Source of the DNA: Saccharospirillum sp.
Lineage (GTDB): Bacteria > Pseudomonadota > Gammaproteobacteria > Pseudomonadales > Natronospirillaceae
Direction: 5' to 3'
Length of the DNA: 64,000 nucleotides
Assembly: GCA_022565595.1 (NCBI GenBank)
Contig: JAIUML010000023.1
Location: 1 to 64,000, forward strand
Shown here: piece by piece, positions 1 through 8,481 of the stretch
How the letters are laid out: every line of letters begins with the position of its first letter
How positions within the stretch are numbered: position 1 is the stretch's first letter
Position numbers and translations under genes: made by a program
Notes under the pieces: generated by a model
The model's input: only the letters and a program-made list of their open reading frames with translations
Database searches by the model: none
Told to the model about the DNA's origin: nothing

Positions 1-111
1 CCGTATGCCTATCTCAAGGATGTGCTGATGCGGTTACCGACGCAGAAGAACAACGCCATCGACGAGTTGTTGCCTCACAACTGGCAGCCGGTTATCTCTG
101 GCAAGGTGTGA
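1..111 (+). CDS. tnpC: IS66 family transposase TnpC, C-terminal fragment
   Basis: The last 36 codons of a transposase, cut by the window edge. The visible peptide runs through YLKDVLMRLPTQK and ends in LLPHNWQP plus a short tail. This is the typical C-terminal tail of IS66 TnpC, the DDE transposase of the family. The catalytic residues lie upstream and cannot be seen, so I cannot tell whether the transposase is intact. The stop is at 109-111, only 15 bp from the inferred end of the element. Confidence 0.8.
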   Translation, partial: PYAYLKDVLMRLPTQKNNAIDELLPHNWQPVISGKV

Positions 112-126
112 TGGCCGGACGCTTAC
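1..126 (+). mobile_element. Right end of an IS66-family insertion sequence
   Basis: The window opens inside the element. The tnpC reading frame ends at 111 and is followed by GGCCGGACGCTTAC (113-126), whose reverse complement GTAAGCGTCCGGCC matches my recollection of IS66-family terminal inverted repeats. Native DNA therefore probably resumes at 127, and an 8-bp target duplication would be expected at 127-134. The left end lies outside the window, so neither the partner repeat nor the duplication can be checked here. Confidence 0.7.
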
Positions 127-883
127 GATAGGCCGGGCTGCTGGCGCCCTCGAAGTCCATATAGGGGTATTTGATGATGTCGTAATAAGGGCTGTAGTCA
201 AAATCGCTGGGAGTGCATAGCTTGGGGTTGCGTTGAAACAACTTCACCTGCCCATCTTCAAGCCGTTTGACCAGGGGTAAAACCGGAAAGGATACCCTGC
301 CAAAGGCTTCCGCCAGCATAGTAGAGCAAACGGTGCGAGTACCTCCACCGGGACGCCAACGAAACAGGCTGGACCGGAAGCGACGAGGAATAATACTCCA
401 GGGTAAATAGAAGCGAGCCAGATCCAGAATCTGACGGACGTCATAACCCACGCCAAGGCGATTGATGGCGTATTTGAGGACCAGTTGCCCATCCTCATAG
501 GAAAGCTCTCTGGGGCGGCAAATGCGCAAATGGAAATGCTCATAAACCTCGAGTGGGCGAACCACAGTGCCCATGCCCAACTGGCTTTCGAGAATCAGTT
601 GAATGTCTGGCTGCCCATCGTAGCTGTCGCGAATTTTCTTGCGCAGCAGTGGGTCTTCTACATCATGCAGGCGGCCTACATAGAGGGCAGCGTGGGTCCA
701 GCGACTCTGAGTAATACCACCGATTACCTCAGCTACTCGGGAGCGACCTTCAACCAGTATGACATCACAACTGCGCAATTCCCGGCGCAACTTGCGAAAG
801 TCACTCATGGGGTGATTTGGCCGTATTTTCTCTTTCATCAGCCAGGTGGCAATACGTTGATAACAGCGTCTGAGAAGGCTCAT
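92..883 (-). CDS. YiiX-like permuted papain-like hydrolase, 3' end altered by IS66
   Basis: A 263-residue protein with the circularly permuted NlpC/P60 (YiiX/YebB) arrangement. A DVILVEG strand and WTHAALYVG, with the catalytic His, lie in the N-terminal half. TVCSTMLAEAF, with the candidate nucleophilic Cys, lies near residue 185. Such enzymes act as cysteine amidases or lipid hydrolases; the substrate is unknown here. No signal peptide is evident. The start at 883 has CGGAGT upstream. The last ten or so residues (after SSPAYR) are encoded by the IS66 end, so the native C terminus has been replaced. The enzyme core appears complete, so the protein may still work. Confidence 0.7.
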   Translation of the reverse strand: MSLLRRCYQRIATWLMKEKIRPNHPMSDFRKLRRELRSCDVILVEGRSRVAEVIGGITQSRWTHAALYVGRLHDVEDPLLRKKIRDSYDGQPDIQLILESQLGMGTVVRPLEVYEHFHLRICRPRELSYEDGQLVLKYAINRLGVGYDVRQILDLARFYLPWSIIPRRFRSSLFRWRPGGGTRTVCSTMLAEAFGRVSFPVLPLVKRLEDGQVKLFQRNPKLCTPSDFDYSPYYDIIKYPYMDFEGASSPAYRKRPAITPCQR

Positions 884-992
884 CTGGTACTCCGTTCAGG
901 GTGAAAACAGTTCAGGCGAAAGGGTTGATCGCTATTGCTGCCCCCCTACCACAGTTATAGACTAGCGATCCAGACTGTACCAATCCTGAACC

Positions 993-1610
993 ATGTTAAA
1001 TCCGATCTACCCTGTCAAAATTCTGCATCCGACGGAAACAGCCATTCTCAACACCGCTTTGAGCCAGCTTTTAATCGGTAATGTGCAACAACTCAGTGTT
1101 ACTCGTCTGGTCAAGTTGTCGGGGTTGAGTCGGTCGGTGTTTTACCAACACTTCAGCAGCAAGGAAGACCTTCTCGCCGGCCTGTTATTGGCAGATGAAG
1201 TCGGTCTGGCCGAAGCGATGAAGCCAGCCCTGGCGGAAAAAGACCTCAAGACTACTTTAAGGTCTTATCTCAAATATAGACTGCAAGACATTGATAAATA
1301 TAGACTAATGGTCGAACTAGAAACGACATTAAGTGCCGAGATGGAACCACCAAAACGCTTCAAGGACTGGCGACGCCTGCGCAAGATACACGCGGACCAG
1401 ATCCGATCCATAGCAGTGCAGGATCGGCCCGGTTCGCCCAATGATGATCAGGATCGGTACGACTTCTATTTTGGCCTTGTCTGGGCGCTGGCCAATGGAG
1501 TTGCCAGCATTTCGAATACCGATGCCTATACTGAATTGATAAAGGATCGTCGGGGCTTCAGCCGATATCTGCTGGAACTGATGGATACCTGGATCGCGGA
1601 GGACGCATGA
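993..1610 (+). CDS. TetR/AcrR family transcriptional regulator
   Basis: A 205-residue protein. The N-terminal helix-turn-helix (about residues 18-62) contains LSVTRLVKLSGLSRSVFYQHFSSKEDL, the TetR signature with the recognition helix and the Tyr-x-x-Phe turn. The C-terminal ligand domain is not similar to any subfamily I can name. It overlaps the next gene by 4 bp (ATGA), so the two are translationally coupled. The effector and targets are unknown. Confidence 0.8.
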   Translation: MLNPIYPVKILHPTETAILNTALSQLLIGNVQQLSVTRLVKLSGLSRSVFYQHFSSKEDLLAGLLLADEVGLAEAMKPALAEKDLKTTLRSYLKYRLQDIDKYRLMVELETTLSAEMEPPKRFKDWRRLRKIHADQIRSIAVQDRPGSPNDDQDRYDFYFGLVWALANGVASISNTDAYTELIKDRRGFSRYLLELMDTWIAEDA

Positions 1611-2149
1611 AACTGGAACGTTTGCTGGAGCAAATCAAGGGGCAGTCGCAGCCACCGGTCGAGCGATGGAATCCGGAATTCTGCGGCGAGTTGGACATGC
1701 GCATCAGCCGCAATGGCGAATGGTATTACCAGGGCTCACCCATTGGCCGTAAAGCCATGGTGAAACTCTTTGCCAGCATCCTGAAGCGTGAGCAGGACCG
1801 CTATTACCTGGTGACCCCGGTCGAAAAAGTAGGCATCCAGGTCGAAGCCACGCCCTTTGTCGTCATGCAGGCGCAACATGTAGAGGGCACCTGGATAATG
1901 ACCAACAACCTGGGCGAATCCGCACCACTGGATACAGAACACCCGCTGGACACCCAGTCAGAGCCGGATACCCCCCTGGTCACCTGGCGCCGCAACCTGC
2001 CGGCCCGAATTCACCAGAACGTCATGTATCAATGGCAGACCGAGGCTTTGGAAAAGGAAGGCGTCGATTCCGAGGGGCGTCTCTGGCTGGAAAGTGCCGG
2101 TGAGCGTTTTCTTCTGGCGCAATCAACTGAACTGGCGCCTGGAGATTGA
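1607..2149 (+). CDS. DUF1285 domain-containing protein
   Basis: A 180-residue soluble protein. Its N-terminal part (CGELDMRISRNGEWYYQGSPIGR, with conserved FASILKREQDRYYLVTPVEK) is characteristic of the DUF1285 family, whose members have no settled function. The start at 1607 has GGAGG just upstream and overlaps the stop of the TetR gene, so regulator and DUF1285 protein are probably made together. No membrane segment or signal peptide is seen. A compact hairpin (2148-2167) follows the stop. Confidence 0.8.
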   Translation: MKLERLLEQIKGQSQPPVERWNPEFCGELDMRISRNGEWYYQGSPIGRKAMVKLFASILKREQDRYYLVTPVEKVGIQVEATPFVVMQAQHVEGTWIMTNNLGESAPLDTEHPLDTQSEPDTPLVTWRRNLPARIHQNVMYQWQTEALEKEGVDSEGRLWLESAGERFLLAQSTELAPGD

Positions 2150-2167
2150 CGGTGCCGAAGCACCGTC
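2148..2167. terminator. Hairpin between convergent DUF1285 and etfD genes
   Basis: GACGGTGC, loop CGAA, GCACCGTC: a perfect 8-bp stem with a tetraloop between two convergent genes. There is no clear T-run on either side, so terminator function is plausible but not proven. Confidence 0.45.
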
Positions 2168-2178
2168 AAGGGGAATGA

Positions 2179-3834
2179 TTACATGTTGGGGTAGGTAGGG
2201 CCACCAGTGCCTTCTGGCGTTACCCAATTGATGTTCTGAGCCGGGTCCTTGATGTCGCAGGTTTTGCAATGCACGCAATTCTGCGCGTTTATCTGGAAGC
2301 GCGGCTTGCCTTGATCGTCTTCCACCACCTCATAAACACCGGCAGGGCAGTAGCGCTGCGCTGGCTCGGCGTACCTGGGCAGGTTATCGCGAATCGGCAG
2401 CTCAGGATCCGCCAGTTTCAAATGCACCGGCTGGTCTTCTTCATGGTTGGTGTTCGACAAAAACACCGAAGACAACTTGTCAAAACTGAGCACACCGTCG
2501 GGTTTGGCGTACTTGATCGGCTGAAAATCACTGGCCGGTTTCAACTGGGCATGATCCGCAATGGGATCCGATAAGGTCCAGGGCAATTTGCCGCCAAACA
2601 AATTCAAATCGATAAAGGCGTAAGCCGACCCCAGAATGTTGCCCCAACGGTGTTGAGCTGGCCCGAAATTACGTTGTTGATGCAGCTCCTGCCAAGCCCA
2701 GCTCTGTTTGAATGCTTCTTCGAACTGCTGAAGATCCTGGCCAGACTGCCATTCGCCCTTGGCCTGTTGCAGAATCACATCGGCCGCAACCATGCCTGAC
2801 TTCATGGCGGTGTGGCTGCCCTTGATCTTGGCAAAATTCAGCGTGCCTGCATCGCAGCCAATAAGAAGACCGCCCGGGAAATGCATTTTTGGCAGGCTTT
2901 GAATGCCGCCCTTGGCGATAGCGCGAGCACCATAAGAAACCCGCTTGCCGCCCTTGAGTACTTGAGCGAACAGGGGGTGGTGCTTCATCCGTTGAAATTC
3001 GTCAAAGGGGCTCAGGTAAGGATTCTGGTAGCTGAGGTCGGTGATCAAACCAATCACCACCTGGTGGTTCTCAAGGTGATACATGAAAGTGCCACCAGCA
3101 GCACCGTGCTCTTTCAGAGGCCAACCGGCGGTGTGGACAACCTTGCCAGGCTGATGGACCGCCGGATCAACATCCCACAACTCCTTGATGCCCAGGCCAT
3201 AATGCTGAGGCTCACAGCCCTGATTGAGACCAAATTTTGCCATCAACGATTTGCCCAGATGGCCACGGGCACCTTCGGCAAAGAGGGTGCTTTTGGCGTG
3301 CAGCTCCATGCCCGGCATATAGCTGTCTTTTTCAGTGCCATCGGCAGCAATGCCCATGTCCCCGGTGATGATGCCCTTGACCGAACCGTCTTCGGCATAG
3401 AGTACATCGGCAGCCGAGAAGCCAGGAAATATTTCAACGCCCAGTGCTTCTGCCTGCTCTGCGAGCCAGCGGCAGAGATTCCCCAGGCTGATAATATAAT
3501 TGCCTTCGTTGTGCATCGTCTTCGGCGCGAAAAAGCCCGGCACTTTCTGCTGTTTTTCGGCCGACGACAGAACGTAGATTTCGTCACCAGTGACGGCCGT
3601 GTTCAGCGGGGCACCTCGGTCCTGCCAGTCGGGAATCAATTCATTCAAGGCTCGGGGCTCAAACACCGCGCCAGAGAGGATATGAGCACCGACTTCGGAG
3701 CCCTTTTCAACGACACAGACGCTAAGCTCCTGGCCACTCTCTGCAGCGCCCTGCATCAAACGAATGGCTGCAGCCAATCCACTGGGGCCGGCACCAACGA
3801 TGACGACATCAAATTCCATGGACTCACGTTCCAT
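2179..3834 (-). CDS. etfD: Electron transfer flavoprotein-ubiquinone oxidoreductase
   Basis: A 551-residue ETF-QO that passes electrons from reduced ETF (EtfAB) to ubiquinone in the inner membrane, linking acyl-CoA dehydrogenases to respiration. The FAD dinucleotide motif GAGPSG is at residues 14-19. The C-terminal 4Fe-4S cluster ligands are visible as C496, C520, C523 and C526 (the CVHCKTC motif). Length is normal for the family. The start at 3834 is supported by AGGAGG a few bases upstream. The gene is transcribed away from etfBA, with a 298-bp region carrying PsrA-type palindromes between them. Confidence 0.95.
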   Translation of the reverse strand: MERESMEFDVVIVGAGPSGLAAAIRLMQGAAESGQELSVCVVEKGSEVGAHILSGAVFEPRALNELIPDWQDRGAPLNTAVTGDEIYVLSSAEKQQKVPGFFAPKTMHNEGNYIISLGNLCRWLAEQAEALGVEIFPGFSAADVLYAEDGSVKGIITGDMGIAADGTEKDSYMPGMELHAKSTLFAEGARGHLGKSLMAKFGLNQGCEPQHYGLGIKELWDVDPAVHQPGKVVHTAGWPLKEHGAAGGTFMYHLENHQVVIGLITDLSYQNPYLSPFDEFQRMKHHPLFAQVLKGGKRVSYGARAIAKGGIQSLPKMHFPGGLLIGCDAGTLNFAKIKGSHTAMKSGMVAADVILQQAKGEWQSGQDLQQFEEAFKQSWAWQELHQQRNFGPAQHRWGNILGSAYAFIDLNLFGGKLPWTLSDPIADHAQLKPASDFQPIKYAKPDGVLSFDKLSSVFLSNTNHEEDQPVHLKLADPELPIRDNLPRYAEPAQRYCPAGVYEVVEDDQGKPRFQINAQNCVHCKTCDIKDPAQNINWVTPEGTGGPTYPNM

Positions 3835-3897
3835 AGGGACCTCCTGAAGGTTGCTGGCCCGTCACGTCGGGATGAGACGGGGGGAATCTTTTGTTAT

Positions 3898-3910
3898 AAA
3901 CCGTCGGTTT
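3898..3910. promoter_or_regulatory. Palindrome AAACCGTCGGTTT upstream of etfD
   Basis: A near-perfect inverted repeat with AAAC/GTTT half-sites separated by 5 bp, located 64 bp upstream of the etfD start. It resembles a PsrA operator, but the spacer is one base longer than the published G/C-AAAC-N2-4-GTTT-G/C consensus. It could control the etfD side of the divergent region. Confidence 0.35.
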
Positions 3911-4023
3911 CAGTTAAGTCTTCACCGAACGGTTGGCGTACTGTTGGAGCTTGTCGGACTCAGGGTATATCGAGTCAACCGCCACTATTGGGCGGCAGTT
4001 TACCCCTAACCAACGAAAAATTA

Positions 4024-4035
4024 AAACAACTGTTT
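4024..4035. promoter_or_regulatory. Candidate PsrA operator at the etfBA promoter
   Basis: AAAC-AACT-GTTT followed by G matches the PsrA consensus G/C-AAAC-N2-4-GTTT-G/C with a 4-bp spacer. It overlaps the proposed -35 hexamer of etfBA, so bound repressor would block RNA polymerase. A psrA orthologue is present at 35462-36091. In Pseudomonas aeruginosa PsrA is known to repress fatty-acid oxidation genes, including etf genes. Confidence 0.6.
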
Positions 4036-4062
4036 GAAATTTTCGTTTAAAACGGATTAAAT
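4034..4062 (+). promoter_or_regulatory. Candidate sigma70 promoter of etfBA
   Basis: TTGAAA (4034-4039), a 17-bp spacer and TTAAAT (4057-4062), about 70 bp upstream of the etfB start. Confidence 0.5.
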
Positions 4063-4132
4063 GGGTGCCGAGTTAGGCCCCAGACCATGACTCCATGGTT
4101 CCGTCTGGGCTCATACAGATGATGAGGACACT

Positions 4133-4885
4133 ATGAAAATACTGGTTCCCGTGAAGCGTGTTGTAGACTACAACGTCAAAGTCCGCGTTAAACCAGACCA
4201 CAGTGATGTGGATCTGGCCAATGTCAAAATGGACATGAATCCTTTTTGCGAGATCGCCGTTGAAGAAGCCGTGCGCCTGAAAGAGCAGGGCATTGCTGAA
4301 GAAGTGGTGGTGGTCTCCATAGGCGAAGCCAAGTCGGAAGAGCAGATTCGCAAGGCCATGGCACTGGGTGCCGATCGCGGCATTCTGATCACCACCGATG
4401 TTGCACCCGGTTCTTTGAGCGTGGCCAAACTGCTCAAAGCTGTCGTTGATGAAGAGCAGCCTGGTCTGGTCATTCTCGGCAAGCAGTCCATCGACAGCGA
4501 CAACAACCAGACTGGACAAATGCTGGGCGCCCTCACCGGCATGGCTCAGGGCACCTTTGCCAGCAAGCTGGTTATTGAAGGGGATAGAGCCAAGGTCACC
4601 CGTGAAATCGATGGCGGCTTGCAGACAATCTCGTTGAAACTGCCTGCCATTGTCACCACAGATTTGCGTCTGAACGAGCCGCGCTATGCCAAGCTGCCAG
4701 ACATCATGAAAGCCAAACGCAAGCCGTTGGACAAGAAAACACCTGCCGATCTGGGTGTAGAGATCAAAGCCAGCTTGACTACGGTGAAAGTTGAACCACC
4801 AGCGGAGCGTCAAGGTGGTATCAAGGTGGGTTCTGTTGCAGAACTGGTCGATAAACTGAAAAACGAAGCGAAGGTGTTGTCATGA
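4133..4885 (+). CDS. etfB: Electron transfer flavoprotein subunit beta
   Basis: A 250-residue EtfB, the small ETF subunit, which binds AMP and docks on acyl-CoA dehydrogenases. It begins [20 protein letters not shown]. It contains the family signature region around [10 protein letters not shown] and [24 protein letters not shown], and a C-terminal [11 protein letters not shown] recognition-loop segment. The start has GAGGA upstream. It overlaps etfA by 4 bp (ATGA), so the two subunits are translated in a coupled way. Expression is probably PsrA-controlled. Confidence 0.96.
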   Translation: MKILVPVKRVVDYNVKVRVKPDHSDVDLANVKMDMNPFCEIAVEEAVRLKEQGIAEEVVVVSIGEAKSEEQIRKAMALGADRGILITTDVAPGSLSVAKLLKAVVDEEQPGLVILGKQSIDSDNNQTGQMLGALTGMAQGTFASKLVIEGDRAKVTREIDGGLQTISLKLPAIVTTDLRLNEPRYAKLPDIMKAKRKPLDKKTPADLGVEIKASLTTVKVEPPAERQGGIKVGSVAELVDKLKNEAKVLS

Positions 4886-5808
4886 GTATTCTTGTCATAG
4901 CGGAACACACCAACGACGCCCTGTCACCTGCAACTGCCTCAGTGGTTACCGCCGCTGCGGCCATCGGCGGCGATATTGACGTTTTGGTGGCCGGGCACAA
5001 TGCCGGCGCGGCTGCCGAGGCAGCCGCCAAACTGAGTGGTGTCAACAAGGTCCTGCTGGCGGATGCCAGTGCTTATGAGCACAGTCTCGCCGAAAATCTG
5101 GCCGCTCTGATTGCAGAGCAGGGCAAGGCTTACACCCATATTCTGACTGCCGCCACTACCGTGGGCAAGAACGTCCTGCCTCGCGTAGCGGCTCTGCTGG
5201 ATGTTGAGCAAATATCGGAAATTCTGGCGGTTGAGTCTGCGGATACGTTCAAACGGCCGATTTATGCAGGCAATGCCATAGCGACGGTTCAGTCCAGTGA
5301 CCCGATCAAGGTAATCACCGTCCGCACTACGGCCTTTGATGCCTGCGCCGAAGACGGCTCCGCCTCTATCGAAACCCTCTCGGCGGATACCGATGTTGGC
5401 ATCAGTGAATTTGTCGGTGAAGAACTCGCCAAGTCCGATCGCCCAGAGCTGACCGCTGCACGCATTGTTGTTTCTGGTGGTCGTGGTCTGCAGAATGGTG
5501 ACAACTTCCAATTGTTGTACAAGGTCGCTGATAAACTCGATGCGGCAGTAGGCGCCTCTCGTGCAGCGGTAGACGCAGGTTACGTGCCCAACGACATGCA
5601 GGTCGGCCAGACCGGCAAGATCGTCGCCCCTGAACTCTACATCGCTGTCGGCATTTCCGGTCAGATTCAGCATCTGGCAGGCATGAAAGACAGCAAAGTC
5701 ATTGTCGCGATCAACAAGGATGAGGATGCGCCCATCTTTCAGGTTGCCGACTATGGCCTGGTGGCAGACCTTTTCGAAGCACTGCCGGAGCTCGAACAAG
5801 CACTTTAA
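4882..5808 (+). CDS. etfA: Electron transfer flavoprotein subunit alpha
   Basis: A 308-residue EtfA, the FAD-binding ETF subunit. The C-terminal domain carries the family hallmark [19 protein letters not shown] and [26 protein letters not shown], which holds FAD. An earlier [10 protein letters not shown] motif marks the start of the FAD domain (about residue 195). With EtfB it forms the heterodimer that delivers electrons to EtfD. A weak hairpin (CAGGCCAG...CTGGCCTG, 5819-5845) follows but has no T-run after it. Confidence 0.96.
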   Translation: MSILVIAEHTNDALSPATASVVTAAAAIGGDIDVLVAGHNAGAAAEAAAKLSGVNKVLLADASAYEHSLAENLAALIAEQGKAYTHILTAATTVGKNVLPRVAALLDVEQISEILAVESADTFKRPIYAGNAIATVQSSDPIKVITVRTTAFDACAEDGSASIETLSADTDVGISEFVGEELAKSDRPELTAARIVVSGGRGLQNGDNFQLLYKVADKLDAAVGASRAAVDAGYVPNDMQVGQTGKIVAPELYIAVGISGQIQHLAGMKDSKVIVAINKDEDAPIFQVADYGLVADLFEALPELEQAL

Positions 5809-6194
5809 CGATGGCATTCAGGCCAGGAACGCCTTTTCTGGCCTGCTACTGAACACCCGGCTTTGCATGCCGTTCGGCTTGCAAGGCTTGGGTTCCTCTT
5901 TAAGACGCGGTATAGTGCGTCGCCTTATTTGAGCACCCCTATACCGCTTCATTCTATCAGGTCACTTCGGCCTGAAGAGCCCGCAACTGGCGCAATTCTC
6001 CCGGTGATAGATGCCATCTGCGGTCAGGGTAACGCTCAGGGAAAAGTGCGTTCAGTCGGGCTGATCGTGAACCATTCATCAGAACAGGGTCGAGCTTTGG
6101 TGAACAGCGCAAGGACATCAGTTGCCATACCAGCCACACCAGCTAATCTTTGTCCCGGGCAATACTTCACCCACGCGAATGGGTACTGGCAGTC
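5809..6194. other. Gene-free stretch upstream of the hybrid kinase
   Basis: 386 bp between etfA and the probable kinase start. It holds the weak hairpin at 5819-5845 and a promoter-like pair at 5888-5916. The reading frames that cross it resemble no protein family I know. No tRNA or other RNA structure was recognised. Confidence 0.5.
5888..5916 (+). promoter_or_regulatory. Candidate sigma70 promoter of the hybrid kinase gene
   Basis: TTGGGT (5888-5893), a 17-bp spacer and TATAGT (5911-5916). Placed about 280 bp upstream of the kinase start, it would give a long leader. Confidence 0.4.
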
Positions 6195-8369
6195 ATGAGT
6201 TGGTTTTTCACCCCCAGGCACAAGGCTGAGAAAGACAGAGCCATACTGAAACGCATTGATCACACCCTCAGCCGGCAGGGCCTCCCCAGTTCGGTGCTGC
6301 ATTTTTTTGTCTTCATAATTCTGGAATGGCAGTGGATTACGGTCGCCCCGACCCCCGTAGGCAGTTACGGTTTTGGTGTCCTGCTGGTCATCATGGCGTG
6401 CTGGCGTTTTATCATGATTGCCCAGTTTGCAGAGTGGTACGGACGAGGGCCCGCGCGATGGCGTGACTGGTTTATCGCTTCGGGCTTCTTGCATGCGGGT
6501 GTCTGGTCGGTCTACCTTGTCTACCGGCTCAATGGCCCTGAACACCCCATAGCGATACTGGGTCTGCTGTACACCCTGGCAGTAGCAGCCGGCGGTACCT
6601 TTGTTTATTCTCTGTACGGAAAGGTCGTACGTTGGTATCTGGCCATTCTGCTTTTACCATTGGCGTTTCACTATGGCGTGCTGAGTGATGTATCCAGCCA
6701 TCTGTATCTTGGCATTGCCTTTGTTGCACTCTTTCTGTACCTGATCAGTACGGCGGGCCGAATCTCCGAATTGGTCTGGGGGTTCCTGATTCAGAACTTC
6801 GAACTCAAGCAACGGTTGCATTCACTGGAGAACACGCGTGAGGCGGGTCTGGTTGAGGCTTCTTCCAACCGTCGTTTTATCCAGCAACTGTTGCATCGCG
6901 TCAAGAACCCTCTTGGCGGCCTCCTTGGCGTGCTGGGCATGCTCAGCCATGAAGAGCAAAGCAGCGAGCAGAAGAGCATGCTTAATATTGCTCAACGCAG
7001 TGGCCATTCCATCCTGGATCTGGTCAACGACCTCGAAGCCTTTATTGAACAGCGCGATCAGGCTCGCGTGCCTCAAACCAGTGTATTCAACCTGCGTAAA
7101 ACCCTGGAACATACCCTGACTGGTTTGGGCGCCAAGGCGCATGAGCATAATCTGGAGCTGGCCTACCTTTATCATCCAGATGTACCGGAACGCATAGAGT
7201 CTGATCCCCAATGGTTGTCGAACGCCTTCCGCCGCATGCTGGATTTCGCCATCGACAGCGCCGAAGAGGGTGAAGTGACCGTTCGGGTAGCCCCTGACAA
7301 GTCGAGCGATACAGAGCGGTTATTGCTCTCGTTCTACTTCAGTGAGGAGGAATCCAGCGTCAACGACCTGAACGCGGCCATTTATCGCAACCTGGATACG
7401 CTGCCAGAAGACGAAGATGTGTCGGATCAGCTTACACTGATGGTTGCAGCGGCCCAGTTCCGTGCCATGGGCGCTCAATTATCAGCCAGTGAAGACGGCA
7501 CACTGAAGAAGATCAGGGTGTCGTTGCCGCTGACGGCATCTTCTCAACAGGCGAGTACCTTCAAGCCGGCACGGCTCATGAGCGGTCGCTCGGTATGGCT
7601 GGTCGATATGACCCCAATCAACAATCGTGCCCTTCAGGCCGAATTCGAAAGTTGGGAAATGCAGGTGACCAGCACCACACTTGAACAACTGACTCAGGCA
7701 GACCTGGGCACGCTGCCCGATGTCATCCTGGTCAATGTGCCAGTTGAAGATGCTCGGGCTGAAGAGCATGTTCGGAGTCTGGCCAATTGGATGGCAAGCG
7801 ACGCATTAATTAAAGAGCGATTGTTTGTCTACGCATCCCAGTTGCAACGCAGCCTGTTGAGTGCCTTGACTGATAATTTTCACTTTATTGAGAAGCCGGT
7901 AGCACGCGATGAGCTGTTGAATGTCTTAACATCTGTGCAGCGGCAGTCTGCGGATGAGACGCACGACCAGAATTGGGACGCCAGCCGTATACTGGTTGCC
8001 GAAGACAATCTGGTGAATCAGAAAGTCCTGGTCAAGCTGTTTGAACGCTTGGGGGCCACGGTCGATACCTGTGCCAATGGTCAGGAGGCGGTACAAATGG
8101 CGACCTCTGATCGTGACTATGATCTGGTGATCATGGATTGCCTGATGCCACGCATGGACGGACTGGAAGCTACCCGCCTGATTCGCCAGAGCGAACTGGG
8201 TACTGGCAAACACATGCCGATCATTGCCTTGACCGGCGAAGATACCCCTGAGCAGGAGCGAGCCTGCCTGGCAGCGGGTATGGATGATTTTATGGTGAAA
8301 CCAGTCAGTTACGAAAACCTGGTGACGCTGATGCAGCGCTGGCTGGGAAACAAGGAGTCGCCTTCCTGA
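6195..8369 (+). CDS. Hybrid sensor histidine kinase with degenerate ATPase region and two receiver domains
   Basis: 725 residues from the ATG at 6195. An in-frame TTG at 6150 would add 15, and neither start has a good ribosome site. Domain order is: about five to six membrane helices (to residue about 200); HisKA-like helix with HRVKNP (His about 234); an ATPase-like region; a first receiver-like domain; and a complete C-terminal receiver with acidic EDN, phospho-acceptor D648 (VIMDCLMP) and K702 (FMVKP). The ATPase region lacks the usual N-box Asn (MLDFAIDSA) and I see no DxGxG motif. The first receiver has Asn514 where the Asp should be (VILVNVPV), yet keeps the Lys (IEKPV). It lies 112 bp upstream of gspE and could regulate secretion, but that is inference. 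Confidence 0.8.
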   Translation: MSWFFTPRHKAEKDRAILKRIDHTLSRQGLPSSVLHFFVFIILEWQWITVAPTPVGSYGFGVLLVIMACWRFIMIAQFAEWYGRGPARWRDWFIASGFLHAGVWSVYLVYRLNGPEHPIAILGLLYTLAVAAGGTFVYSLYGKVVRWYLAILLLPLAFHYGVLSDVSSHLYLGIAFVALFLYLISTAGRISELVWGFLIQNFELKQRLHSLENTREAGLVEASSNRRFIQQLLHRVKNPLGGLLGVLGMLSHEEQSSEQKSMLNIAQRSGHSILDLVNDLEAFIEQRDQARVPQTSVFNLRKTLEHTLTGLGAKAHEHNLELAYLYHPDVPERIESDPQWLSNAFRRMLDFAIDSAEEGEVTVRVAPDKSSDTERLLLSFYFSEEESSVNDLNAAIYRNLDTLPEDEDVSDQLTLMVAAAQFRAMGAQLSASEDGTLKKIRVSLPLTASSQQASTFKPARLMSGRSVWLVDMTPINNRALQAEFESWEMQVTSTTLEQLTQADLGTLPDVILVNVPVEDARAEEHVRSLANWMASDALIKERLFVYASQLQRSLLSALTDNFHFIEKPVARDELLNVLTSVQRQSADETHDQNWDASRILVAEDNLVNQKVLVKLFERLGATVDTCANGQEAVQMATSDRDYDLVIMDCLMPRMDGLEATRLIRQSELGTGKHMPIIALTGEDTPEQERACLAAGMDDFMVKPVSYENLVTLMQRWLGNKESPS

Positions 8370-8481
8370 TTGGGGTCTCTGACGCTACGCGCCGTAACTC
8401 GGGCGAACTGCAGTTTGTCTGGATGGGCACTGGTTAGCACGAGTGTTATTCTTTCACGATGTTTTTGGATAGGACAGGTTA

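Noticed and set aside
485-904. 139-codon frame opposite the YiiX-like gene
   Set aside because: Overlaps the conserved catalytic region of the YiiX-like gene on the other strand; no similarity recognised.
2812-4050. 412-codon frame opposite etfD
   Set aside because: Antisense shadow of a certain gene (etfD) that runs on into its promoter region; no family resemblance and no ribosome site.
4073-5817. Long antisense frames opposite etfB and etfA
   Set aside because: Mirror frames produced by biased codon use; the plus-strand EtfB and EtfA proteins are unambiguous.
5863-6198. 111-codon frame before the hybrid kinase
   Set aside because: Resembles nothing, has no ribosome site and overlaps the promoter-like pair and kinase start.
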